DNA of 64,000 bases from Halomarina ordinaria (lineage in GTDB: Archaea; Halobacteriota; Halobacteria; Halobacteriales; Haloarculaceae): NCBI RefSeq assembly GCF_030553305.1, contig NZ_JARRAH010000003.1:62001-126000 (forward strand). Direction: 5' to 3'. Both the position numbers and the translations under genes were made by a program. The notes beneath the pieces were generated by a model. The model was not told the DNA's origin. It made no database searches and saw only the letters and a list, made by a program, of their open reading frames with translations. Below, piece after piece: positions 7,969-16,453 of this stretch. The stretch's first letter is position 1. Each line of letters starts with the position of its first letter.

Positions 7969-10518
7969 TCACCGGAGTATCTTCTCCCGGCCGGGGTCGA
8001 ACAGCGGTTCGTCGCGCACGGTCGCGGCGTAGGTCTCGCCCTCGCACAGGACCTCGACGCTGGTCCCCGCCTCGGCGTACTCGCTCGGGACGTACGTGTA
8101 GGCGATGGACTCCCCGATGGCGTAGCCGAAGTCGCCCGCCTGGACGTAGCCGATGGCCTCGCCGTCCTTCAGGACGGGCCGGCCGCTCAGGACGACGTCC
8201 GTCGAGTCGTCGAGGGTGAGGGGCGTGACGCGGGTGTCGATGCCCGCCTCGCGCGCCGCTTCGAGCGCCTCCTTCCCGACGAAGTCGGTGTCCGTGTCGA
8301 CGGCGAACGGCAGGCCCGCCTCGTAGGGGTTGGCGTCCGTGTCGATGTCGGTCCCCCAGAGGCGGTAGCCCTTCTCCAGGCGCATCGACTCCAGCGCGCC
8401 CCCGCCCATCGGTCGCACGCCGAGGTCGTCGCCCGCCTCCCACAGCGTCTCCCAGAGGCGCGAGCCGTACTCCGTCGGCGCCCACAGTTCGTAGCCGAGT
8501 TCCCCGACGTACGACACCCGGAGCGCGACGACGGGCACCTCACCGACGTAGAGCCGTTTCGCGCGGAAGTAGGGGAGGCCGTCGTTCGAGACGTCGGCGT
8601 CTGTACACCGCTGGAGGAGGAGGCGCGCCTTCGGTCCCCACAGCCCGATAGTGGACTTCGCGCCCTCCTCGACGTGGACCGAGACGGTCTCGGGGGCGTG
8701 TTCGCGCAACCACGTCCCGTGGATGCCCGGCGAGTTCCCGCCGCCGGTCGTGACCATGTACTCCTCGTCCCCGAGGCGGACGACGGTGACGTCCGCGAGG
8801 ATGCCGCCCCCCTCGTTGCACAGGAGGGAGTAACGCACCTGCCCGACGTCGATGGCCACGTCGTTCGTACACATCCGCTGGAGGAACGCCTCGCTCCCCT
8901 CCCCCGAGACCACGATGGAACTGAACGACGTCATGTCGAACAGCGAGACGTGCTCGCGGGTGTGGAGGTGTTCGGCGCCCTCGATGGGCGAGCGGTTGAT
9001 GCCCTGCCAGCCGTCCTGTTCGGGGATGCGGTCCTCGTAGCGCTCGACGAGGTCCGCGTTCGAGTCGTACCACTGGGCGCTCTCCCACCCACCGCTCTGG
9101 ACGAAGTGCGCCCCCAGCTCCCGCTGGTGGTGGTGGAACGGACTCGTCCGCAGGCCGCGGTGGTCCTCGGGTTGCCAGCGCGGTTCGACGATGGAGTACA
9201 CCTGCTCGTAGCGCTTCGCCCCGCGGTCGACGAAGTAGTCTTTCTCGCCGGCGTGGGGTTCGAACCGGCGGACGTGGACGCTCCCCGTGTCGACCGGTCC
9301 CGACGGCAGGCGGGGGACGTCGTTCTCCATCCACTCGGCGACGATGCGGCCGTACCCGCCGGAGTGCGTCCACCAGATGGCGAGGGCGCTCCAGAGGCCG
9401 TCGACGGTCGTGGGACCGACCGCCGGCATCCCGTCGGGCGTGAACACGAAGATGCCGTTCTCGGTGACGGCGTACTCCGCGTCCGCCGACGCCGGCAGGA
9501 GTTCGTCGAACGCCTGCTTGGCCGACTTCTCGCGGTTCGGGTGGGTCGGGCGCTCCCAGTGTTCCCTCGTGAAGCCGCGGACCGACGCCTGTCGCTCCTC
9601 GCTGTTCGCCCCCATCGCCTCGGGGTCGACCGACAGCGACTCGTGGTTGTACGACCCCATCCCGAGGGAGTCGCCGTGGGTGCGGAAGTAGAGCGAGTTG
9701 TCCTGGTCGCGCCCGACGGGCTGGTGCGGTCCCTCGCTCATGTACTCCTGGATGTCGCGGTTCCCGGGGACGTCGAGGCCGGCGGTGTTGTCGCCGACCG
9801 ACCCCCCGGTCCCTTCGAGTTCCGCGAGCGGTTCGGTGACGACGTACTGGTGTTCGACCGGCGCGATGGGGAGGTCGAGACCGGCCATCCGGCCCGTCTG
9901 GTAGCCCCAGTTGTTCGTCGCGACGACGCAGCGGTCGCACTCGACGCGGCCGCGGTCGGTCTCGACGGCTCGAACCTCGCCGCCGGCCACGTCGAGGTCG
10001 GTCACCGTCGTGTCGCCGTAGAACGCGGCGTCCGTGTGCTCGACGTACCACTGGAGCGCCGCGATGCCGTCGACGCGGCCGTCGGTGGGCGAGTAGTACC
10101 CGCCCAGTATCTCCTGTTCGTCGACGAGCGGGAGGTGCTCGACCACCTCCGCCGGCGAGAGCAGTTGCGGGTCCGGCAGGCCGTAGGCGGTGGCGTTCTC
10201 GACGCGGCGCTGGAGGAAGTCCATCCGCTCCTCGCTGCGGGCGACTTCGATGCCCCCGACCTCGTCGTACGCCCCCATCTCCGAGAGCAGGCGACTCGTG
10301 TAGTAGGCCGCCTTCGTCTGGAGCTTCGACGGCGAGGTCTGGAACATGATGCCCGGGGCGTGGACCGACGACCCGCCGGTCACCGGTAGCGGCCCCTGGT
10401 CGACGACGACCACGTCCTCGGCGCCGAGCTCCGAGAGGTGGTAGGCGACGCTACAGCCGACGGCACCGGCACCGATGACGACGGTCTCCGCTCGCGACGG
10501 GAGGTCCGTGGAACTCAT
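7969..10518 (-). CDS. FAD-dependent dimethylglycine/sarcosine oxidoreductase fused to GcvT domain (paralogue 1)
   Basis: An 849-residue fusion. The N-terminal DAO-type half has the Rossmann motif GAGAVG at residues 16-21 and GGSSVHAPG, where His53 corresponds to the histidine that carries covalent FAD in dimethylglycine oxidase. The C-terminal half is a GcvT aminomethyltransferase domain that keeps the catalytic Asp (GGILAD, Asp576). Known relatives oxidise dimethylglycine or sarcosine and pass the methylene group to tetrahydrofolate. The enzyme is soluble. A TATA-like CTTATGATAC at about 10543-10553 lies upstream, and the gene shares a strand with paralogue 2 and ilvA. Substrate choice between dimethylglycine and sarcosine is open. 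Confidence 0.9.
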   Translation of the reverse strand: MSSTDLPSRAETVVIGAGAVGCSVAYHLSELGAEDVVVVDQGPLPVTGGSSVHAPGIMFQTSPSKLQTKAAYYTSRLLSEMGAYDEVGGIEVARSEERMDFLQRRVENATAYGLPDPQLLSPAEVVEHLPLVDEQEILGGYYSPTDGRVDGIAALQWYVEHTDAAFYGDTTVTDLDVAGGEVRAVETDRGRVECDRCVVATNNWGYQTGRMAGLDLPIAPVEHQYVVTEPLAELEGTGGSVGDNTAGLDVPGNRDIQEYMSEGPHQPVGRDQDNSLYFRTHGDSLGMGSYNHESLSVDPEAMGANSEERQASVRGFTREHWERPTHPNREKSAKQAFDELLPASADAEYAVTENGIFVFTPDGMPAVGPTTVDGLWSALAIWWTHSGGYGRIVAEWMENDVPRLPSGPVDTGSVHVRRFEPHAGEKDYFVDRGAKRYEQVYSIVEPRWQPEDHRGLRTSPFHHHQRELGAHFVQSGGWESAQWYDSNADLVERYEDRIPEQDGWQGINRSPIEGAEHLHTREHVSLFDMTSFSSIVVSGEGSEAFLQRMCTNDVAIDVGQVRYSLLCNEGGGILADVTVVRLGDEEYMVTTGGGNSPGIHGTWLREHAPETVSVHVEEGAKSTIGLWGPKARLLLQRCTDADVSNDGLPYFRAKRLYVGEVPVVALRVSYVGELGYELWAPTEYGSRLWETLWEAGDDLGVRPMGGGALESMRLEKGYRLWGTDIDTDANPYEAGLPFAVDTDTDFVGKEALEAAREAGIDTRVTPLTLDDSTDVVLSGRPVLKDGEAIGYVQAGDFGYAIGESIAYTYVPSEYAEAGTSVEVLCEGETYAATVRDEPLFDPGREKILR

Positions 10519-10718
10519 GTCACCCCGTACTGCGGTCTATCAGTATCATAAGTACACCGGTGGGGGCCACGACCCGAACCGGTAATCGCACGTCTCGCCA
10601 TCTCAGAGGCTCGAATACGAGAGATGAGGGCTGACCGCCCGCGACGACCGTGGCGTTCCCGTGACGGGCGGGCGAACCACAGTATGACAGGGATGTTATG
10701 CGACGGGGTCGCCCGGGC

Positions 10719-13283
10719 TCAGACGAGCGGTTCCTCGCGGACGGTCGCCGCGTACCGCTCGCCCTCGTAGAGGACCTCGACCTCGGTCCCCGGTTCCGCG
10801 TACTCCGGCGGCAGGTACGTGTAGGCGACGCAGGCGCCGACGGTGTAGCCGTACTCCGCGCTGTGGACGTAGCCGATGGCCTCGCCGTCCTTCAGGACGG
10901 GGCGGTCGGCCATGACGACCGCCTCCTCGTCGTCGAGGGTGAGGCAGGCCACCTTCTGGCGGAGGTCCTCGGCCCCCCCTTCGAGCGCCTCCTTCCCGAT
11001 GAAGTCGGTGTCCATGTCGACGGCCCAGCCGAGGCCGGCCTCGTAGGGGGTCTGTTCGGTGTCGAGGTCCGCGCCCCACAGCCGGAACCCCTTCTCGATG
11101 CGCAGGGCGTTCAGCGCGCCGTTACCGTAGGGTCTGAGGTCGTACTCCTCGCCGGCCTCCACGAGGTGTTCCCAGAGCGTCTCGCCGTACTCGGAGGGGG
11201 TGTAGAACTCCCAGCCGAGTTCCCCGGCGTAGGAGACCCGCAGCGCGGTGACGGGGACGTTCCGCACGAAGAACTGCTGGCTCGTGAAGAACGGGAAGGC
11301 GTCGTCCGAGAGGTCGACGTCGGTCACCGCAGAGAGGACGTTGCGCGCTTCGGGGCCGGTACAGACCATCGCGGCCAGGCTGGAGGTGACGTCGTTGACG
11401 TGGACGCCCTCCGGGGCGTGCTCGCGCACCCAGGCGACGTGGTTGTTGCCCACCTCGCGGCCGGTCGTCAACAGGAGGTAGCGCTCCTCGCCGGTGCGCG
11501 TGACGGTGATGTCGGCGCGGACGCCGCCCGCCTCGTTGCACATCAGCGTGTAGCGCACGCCGCCGACGTCGAGGTCCACGTCGTTCGTACACAGGCGCTG
11601 GACGAACGCGCCGGCCCCCTCGCCGACGACCTCCATCTTGTTGAACGGGGTCATGTCGTGGAGGCCGACCTTCTCGCGGACGTGGAGCGCCTCCGCGCCC
11701 TCGATGGGCGACCAGTAGGTGGCCTCCCACCCCTCGCGGTCGGGGATGCGCTCGCCGTACTCCTCGACGAGGTCGGCGTTCGACTCGAACCACTGGGGCG
11801 CCTCCCAGCCGGCTTCCGCCCACATCTCGCCGCCGGCCGCGACGTGGGAGTGGTACATCGGCGTCCGCCGGATGTCGCGCTGTTTGCCCTCCCAGACCCA
11901 CTTCGGGTGGACGATGTTGTAGACGATACGGTACTCCTCGCCGCCGATGTCGCGGGTGAAGTCCCAGCTCCCCTCGTGGGCGTCGAAGCGGTTGACGTCG
12001 GCGTGGCCGAGGTCGATGGGGCCGTCGGGCAGGCTGGGCGTCCCGTTGACCATCCACTCGGCGAGGGCCTTCCCGGCGCCGCCGGCGTGGGTGATCCAGA
12101 TGGCGGCCGCCGTCCAGAGGCCGTCGTAGCCCTGGACCGGCCCCATGACCGGCAGGCCGTTGGGCGACTCCGCGAACATCCCGTTGTACCTGTGCTCGAG
12201 GTCCTTCCCCGCCGTGGCGGGGATGAGTTCGTCGCTGGCCTGCCGGGGCGCCTTGTCCGGGCGGTCCGGGTGGGTGGCGGTCTCCAGGTGGTGCTCCGTG
12301 AAGTCGTGGACGGACGCCTGGTTGCCGTCGGGGTCGTTGCCGCCCAGTTCGCGGGGGTCCGGCACGACCGGCTCGTGGTTGTACGAGCCGATGCCGTAGG
12401 CGTCCCCGTGGGTCCGGAAGTACATCGCGTTGTCCTGGTCGCGCAGGATGGGCCGGTCGGGGGACGCGAGCAGTCGTGTGGCTTTCTCGCCGGAGACGTT
12501 CTCGTACTGCTCGAACAGCGGGTGGTCGGTGACGTCGGCCGCGTTCGCCGACAGCTCCTCGAGCGGTTCGGTCATCGTGTACTGGTGTTCGACCGGCGCC
12601 ACCGGGAGGTGGACGCCGAGTCGCTCGCCCAGTTGCCGCGCCCAGATGTTCGTCGCCACGACCACCTCGTCGCAGTCGATGCGTCCGTGTTCGGTCTCCA
12701 CGGCGACGACCGACCCGTCCTCGACGACGACGTCCTCGGTCCGGGTGTGCGGGACGAACGTCGCGCCGCGGTCCATCGCCGCCCGCGCCAGCGCGTCGCA
12801 GGCGACGACGCCGGAGGCCTGCCCGTCGGTGGGCGAGTAGTAGCCCCCGAGAATCTGCTCCTCGTCGACGAGCGGGAGGTGCTCGACCACCTCCGCCGGC
12901 GAGAGCAGTTGCGGGTCGTCGATACCCCACGCCGTGGCGTTCTCGACGCGGCGCTGGAGGAAGTCCATCCGCTCCTCCGTTCGAGCGACCTCGATGCCCC
13001 CGACCTCCTTGTACGCCTGCTGGCCGTCCGCCCCCTCCAGGTCCGAGTACAGCTGTCGGCTGTAGTCGGCGAACTTGGTGAGTATCTTGTCCTCGGCCGT
13101 CTGGAACATGATGCCCGGGGCGTGCGTCGACGAGCCCCCCGTCGTCGGCATCGGTCCCTGGTCGACGACGACGACGTCGTCGCGGCCGAGGGCCGTCAAC
13201 TGGTACGCGAGGTTGCAGCCGACGATACCGGCCCCGACGACGACGGTACCGGCTTCGGTCGGCACGCTATCGGTGGTGTCCAT
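10719..13283 (-). CDS. FAD-dependent dimethylglycine/sarcosine oxidoreductase fused to GcvT domain (paralogue 2)
   Basis: An 854-residue paralogue of the gene just downstream, with the same two-part layout. The Rossmann GAGIVG is at residues 17-22, the FAD-anchoring loop GGSSTHAPG puts the covalent-FAD histidine at residue 54, and the GcvT catalytic aspartate (GGVRAD) is residue 591. The ATG at 13283 begins MDTTDSVP; the frame is open much further upstream, but that part is shadow sequence, and AACTATATCCC about 35 bp upstream is the likely TATA box. The two copies are 200 bp apart in tandem. They probably arose by duplication and may split the two successive demethylations, dimethylglycine to sarcosine to glycine. 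Confidence 0.9.
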   Translation of the reverse strand: MDTTDSVPTEAGTVVVGAGIVGCNLAYQLTALGRDDVVVVDQGPMPTTGGSSTHAPGIMFQTAEDKILTKFADYSRQLYSDLEGADGQQAYKEVGGIEVARTEERMDFLQRRVENATAWGIDDPQLLSPAEVVEHLPLVDEEQILGGYYSPTDGQASGVVACDALARAAMDRGATFVPHTRTEDVVVEDGSVVAVETEHGRIDCDEVVVATNIWARQLGERLGVHLPVAPVEHQYTMTEPLEELSANAADVTDHPLFEQYENVSGEKATRLLASPDRPILRDQDNAMYFRTHGDAYGIGSYNHEPVVPDPRELGGNDPDGNQASVHDFTEHHLETATHPDRPDKAPRQASDELIPATAGKDLEHRYNGMFAESPNGLPVMGPVQGYDGLWTAAAIWITHAGGAGKALAEWMVNGTPSLPDGPIDLGHADVNRFDAHEGSWDFTRDIGGEEYRIVYNIVHPKWVWEGKQRDIRRTPMYHSHVAAGGEMWAEAGWEAPQWFESNADLVEEYGERIPDREGWEATYWSPIEGAEALHVREKVGLHDMTPFNKMEVVGEGAGAFVQRLCTNDVDLDVGGVRYTLMCNEAGGVRADITVTRTGEERYLLLTTGREVGNNHVAWVREHAPEGVHVNDVTSSLAAMVCTGPEARNVLSAVTDVDLSDDAFPFFTSQQFFVRNVPVTALRVSYAGELGWEFYTPSEYGETLWEHLVEAGEEYDLRPYGNGALNALRIEKGFRLWGADLDTEQTPYEAGLGWAVDMDTDFIGKEALEGGAEDLRQKVACLTLDDEEAVVMADRPVLKDGEAIGYVHSAEYGYTVGACVAYTYLPPEYAEPGTEVEVLYEGERYAATVREEPLV

Positions 13284-13428
13284 GAATCCGCTTGGGAGGT
13301 GGCCCCGGCGGCGGGATATAGTTTCGCCCCACCCGGCGGGTTCCTCGATTCGTCCGAACGCTGGTAGGTCGAGGAACGGGCACACCGCCGTGCCCGGCGC
13401 TTTTGACGGTCGGTCCGCTGGGGGGCGT

Positions 13429-14385
13429 ATGGAGTACGAACCGGTCACGCACACCACGGCCGACCGGCGCCTCGGTCGCCTCCCCTCGGGGGCCGAGGTG
13501 GGCGTCACCGTCCACCGGTACGTCGGGGGCGACGGGCCGACCGTCCACGTCCAGGCCGCCCAGCACGGCATCGAACTCAACGGGGCGGCGGCGCTCCGGC
13601 GCCTCCACGGGCGCCTCGTCTCCGGGACTGTGGCGGGGACCGTCGTCGTCGTCCCCGTCGCGAACCCGCTGGCGTTCGACCACCGGTCGTACCTGACGCC
13701 GGCGGCGTACGACGCGCTGAACCCGAACCTGAACCGCGTGTGGCCCGGCGACGACGGCGGGAGCCTCCAGGAGCGCCTGGCGGCCCGCCTGTGGGAGCTG
13801 GTGCGCGAGGCCGACGCCGTCGTCGACCTGCACACGGGGACCGCGGACACCCTCGAACACGTCCGCTTCCGGCCGGAGGCCCCCGAGTCGCGGGCGCTCG
13901 CGGAGGCGTTCGGTTCGGAGTACCTCCTCGCAGACCGGGCGAACGCGATGGAGGACGGCGGCGGGAAGTTGCGGGCCGCGGCGGTACGGGCGGACATCCC
14001 GGCGGTCACGGCGGAACTCGCGAACAGTCGGACGGTGGCGCACTCGGCCGCCGACGCCGGCGCCGACGGCGTGTGGAACGTCCTCCGGGAACTGGACGTC
14101 CTCCCCGATTCCCCGGTCTCGACGCCGTCGCCCGCCGTCCTCGAGGACGACGCGGCGTCGCCCCGCGCCGCGTCGTCGGGGCTGTTCGAACTCCGCCCGG
14201 ACGTGAGCGTCGGCGACCGCGTCGACGCCGGGGACGAACTGGGGGCGGTCTTCTGTCCGTCGTCGTTCGAACGGCTCCAGACCGTGACGGTCGGGTCGTC
14301 GGGCGTCCTCTACTCCCTCGCCCGGGAGGCGGTCGTCGTCGCGGGCGAGCGCCTCGCCGGCGTCGCCACGCCCGTCGAGGGATAA
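13429..14385 (+). CDS. Succinylglutamate desuccinylase/aspartoacylase-family metallopeptidase
   Basis: A 318-residue M14-like zinc hydrolase. The zinc ligands are visible as HGIE (His46, Glu49) and VVDLHTG (His135), with a TAELANS segment near residue 190 for the catalytic glutamate. Relatives cleave N-acyl or amide-linked amino acids, for example aspartoacylase or ectoine-related deacylases. A GCGCTTTTGACGG box lies 27 bp upstream, supporting a leaderless ATG at 13429 although the frame is open farther upstream. It is divergent from the dimethylglycine-oxidase paralogue 2 and might process an osmolyte derivative; the substrate is not known. Confidence 0.85.
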   Translation: MEYEPVTHTTADRRLGRLPSGAEVGVTVHRYVGGDGPTVHVQAAQHGIELNGAAALRRLHGRLVSGTVAGTVVVVPVANPLAFDHRSYLTPAAYDALNPNLNRVWPGDDGGSLQERLAARLWELVREADAVVDLHTGTADTLEHVRFRPEAPESRALAEAFGSEYLLADRANAMEDGGGKLRAAAVRADIPAVTAELANSRTVAHSAADAGADGVWNVLRELDVLPDSPVSTPSPAVLEDDAASPRAASSGLFELRPDVSVGDRVDAGDELGAVFCPSSFERLQTVTVGSSGVLYSLAREAVVVAGERLAGVATPVEG

Positions 14386-14468
14386 GCCATTCCGCACGCT
14401 GATGGCCGCTGCGGCGGGTGAGCCATGTGAACTGACTTCAATGGGTTGGCTATTCCTGACATATCGTT

Positions 14469-15512
14469 ATGAACCTCGATGTGTCGCTAGTTAACAAGAC
14501 TATGGGACTACGAACCTCCTTCGACGTCCTCTCGCGAATCGTCGAGCGGTACGAGTCGCGGGGGCGGTCGGTGCGGCGGGTCGAGGTGGCGACGCGCGAG
14601 GCGGGTGGGGAGTGCCTCTGCGCGACGATGGACGTCGCGGTGTCGCTCTGCTCGGCGGTCGGTGGGGGGACGCGGCCGGCACTCCCCCCACGGACGGCGA
14701 CGCTGACCGAGGGCGACCGACTCCAGGTGGAGTTCTCGGCGGCGGACCTCCTCGACCTCCCGCCCGCCGCGACGGAGGCCGTCTCGATGGCGACGCGGGC
14801 CGTCGGCGTCACCGACGAGGAGGTCGTCCTGACGGTCGACCTCACTGTCGACCCCGCGGCGGTCGACGAGGGTATCGACGAGAACGACGCCCCACGCGAC
14901 CGCGGGGACGACGTCGCTCCGGACACGGCCGCGCTCGAGGCCGTTCGCGACGAATCGCTCCCGCCGTACGAGGACACCGACTACCTCCGGGCGCTCTACG
15001 AGGCCTGCGACACCTTCTCGGAGATGAGCCGGCGTATCGAGATGGACGTCGCCGCGGAGACGGTCCGGCGGTACATGATAGAGGCCGGCGTCCACGACCC
15101 GGTGTCGTACGCCACGTCGACCGGGGACGAGGGACCGTCTCCCGACGGGGACGCGAGCGCGCACCCCGGCGACGGCGGGGGGGACCCGACCACGGACTCC
15201 GACCCGGACCGGAACCCGGGCCCGACGACGGACGACCGCGAGTCGCTCCCCGACGAACGGCTGGTGGCCGACGGCGTCGGTCTCCCCGAGGAGGTCGAAC
15301 TGTCCGACGTCGTCGAGGCCGTCGTCGACTCCGTCTCCGTCTTCGAGGTGCAGCGGAAACTCGACCTCGACCGCCGGCCGACGGTCGAACTCCTGCGGCA
15401 GCTCGACCTGCTCGACCTCGTGATGCACCGGGTCGCGGACGGCCCGAACCGCGGGACGTCCTACGAGGAGGTCGCCACGCGCATCAGGCGCTGTGCCGCC
15501 GGCGAGGCGTAG
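14469..15512 (+). CDS. Uncharacterised haloarchaeal protein with HTH-like segments and acidic linker
   Basis: A 347-residue protein that I do not recognise. Residues about 12-150 form a compact alternating-hydrophobic domain. Residues about 170-205 (YLRALYEACDTFSEMSRRIE) look like a helix-turn-helix. A long Asp/Pro/Gly-rich linker at about 215-260 is followed by a second helical region with VFEVQRKLDLDRRPTVELLR that also resembles an HTH. It may be a DNA-binding regulator. ATG at 14502 (MGLRTSF) is an alternative start. It lies 70 bp before the MTHFR gene on the same strand, so MTHFR or the neighbouring methyl-transfer genes are possible targets. Confidence 0.75.
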   Translation: MNLDVSLVNKTMGLRTSFDVLSRIVERYESRGRSVRRVEVATREAGGECLCATMDVAVSLCSAVGGGTRPALPPRTATLTEGDRLQVEFSAADLLDLPPAATEAVSMATRAVGVTDEEVVLTVDLTVDPAAVDEGIDENDAPRDRGDDVAPDTAALEAVRDESLPPYEDTDYLRALYEACDTFSEMSRRIEMDVAAETVRRYMIEAGVHDPVSYATSTGDEGPSPDGDASAHPGDGGGDPTTDSDPDRNPGPTTDDRESLPDERLVADGVGLPEEVELSDVVEAVVDSVSVFEVQRKLDLDRRPTVELLRQLDLLDLVMHRVADGPNRGTSYEEVATRIRRCAAGEA

Positions 15513-15516
15513 CGCG

Positions 15517-15570
15517 TACTTAAACGGGTTCGCTGGAACACCCACAGAGGCAAGTGTCGATAGGCCTATC
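15517..15570 (+). promoter_or_regulatory. MTHFR promoter with perfect 12-bp palindrome
   Basis: GTACTTAAACG at 15517-15526 is a good TATA box. Transcription would start near 15547, giving a leader of about 36 nt. Within that leader GATAGGCCTATC (15559-15570) is a perfect palindrome flanked by GTGT and ACAC. It could be an operator or a small hairpin just ahead of the ATG at 15583. Confidence 0.4.
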
Positions 15571-15582
15571 CGTACACGACCT

Positions 15583-16443
15583 ATGTCCCTGGGAACACGG
15601 ACCACGACCGCGCCGGCGGGGGTCGAGGCGCTCCTCGCCGACGCGCGCTTCGAGCTGATGCCGTTCGAGAGCTTCGACGACGAGCTAACGCACCTCCCCG
15701 AGGGCGCCACCGTCGCCATCACCACGTCACCACAACTCGGTATCGAGCGGACCGTCGAGCGCGCCGAGGAGGCCGCGGCCCGCGGGTACGACGTCGTCCC
15801 GCACGTCGCCGCCCGCTACGTCACCGACCGCGACCACCTGTCGGACATCGCCCGCCGCCTGACGGACGCCGGCGTGACCGACGTCTTCGTCCCGGGCGGC
15901 GACCGCGAGGAACCGGCCGGCGAGTTCGAGTCGGCGCTCGACCTGCTCACCGCACTGGAGGAGACGTCGTACTCCTTCGAGGAGGTCGGCATCACGGGGT
16001 ACCCCGAGGGACACGCGTTCATCGACGAGAAGACGCTCATGGACTCGATGGAACGGAAGGAGCCGTACGCGACGTACATCGTCACCCAGCTCTGTTACGA
16101 CCCCGACGCCGTCGTCGAGTGGGTCGAGGACCTCCGCGAGCGGGGCATCGACCTCCCCGTCGAGGTGGGTATCCCCGGCGTGATGAAGTACCAGCGGCTC
16201 CTGAAGATATCCCGGAAGGTCGGCGTCGGCGACTCCGTGAAGTTCCTCAAGAAGACGACGGGCGTCCTCGGGTTCGTCCGCCAGCTCGTCGGGTCCCGCG
16301 GGACGTACCGCCCCGACGACCTCATCGACGGGCTGGCGCCGTACGCGAACGACGAGCACTACGCCATCCGCGGAGTCCACGTCTACACGTTCAACGAGAC
16401 GGCCGACACCGAGGAGTGGCGCCACGACCGCCTCCAGGGGTAG
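15583..16443 (+). CDS. metF: Methylenetetrahydrofolate reductase-family protein
   Basis: A 286-residue TIM-barrel protein of the short MTHFR family. Typical segments include VVPHVAARYV, the TDVFVPGGD strand, and the FVTQL-like YIVTQLCYDPDAV region, followed by VEVGIPGVMK. The family reduces 5,10-methylene-THF to 5-methyl-THF, using FAD. The ATG at 15583 (MSLGTRT) was chosen over an upstream in-frame start that overlaps the preceding gene. The gene sits between dimethylglycine-oxidase-like genes, which make methylene-THF, and a DmdA-like gene, which would make methyl-THF, so it could balance the two pools. It converges with the oxidase gene with only 10 bp between stops. Confidence 0.85.
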   Translation: MSLGTRTTTAPAGVEALLADARFELMPFESFDDELTHLPEGATVAITTSPQLGIERTVERAEEAAARGYDVVPHVAARYVTDRDHLSDIARRLTDAGVTDVFVPGGDREEPAGEFESALDLLTALEETSYSFEEVGITGYPEGHAFIDEKTLMDSMERKEPYATYIVTQLCYDPDAVVEWVEDLRERGIDLPVEVGIPGVMKYQRLLKISRKVGVGDSVKFLKKTTGVLGFVRQLVGSRGTYRPDDLIDGLAPYANDEHYAIRGVHVYTFNETADTEEWRHDRLQG

Positions 16444-16453
16444 CGCACCCGAC

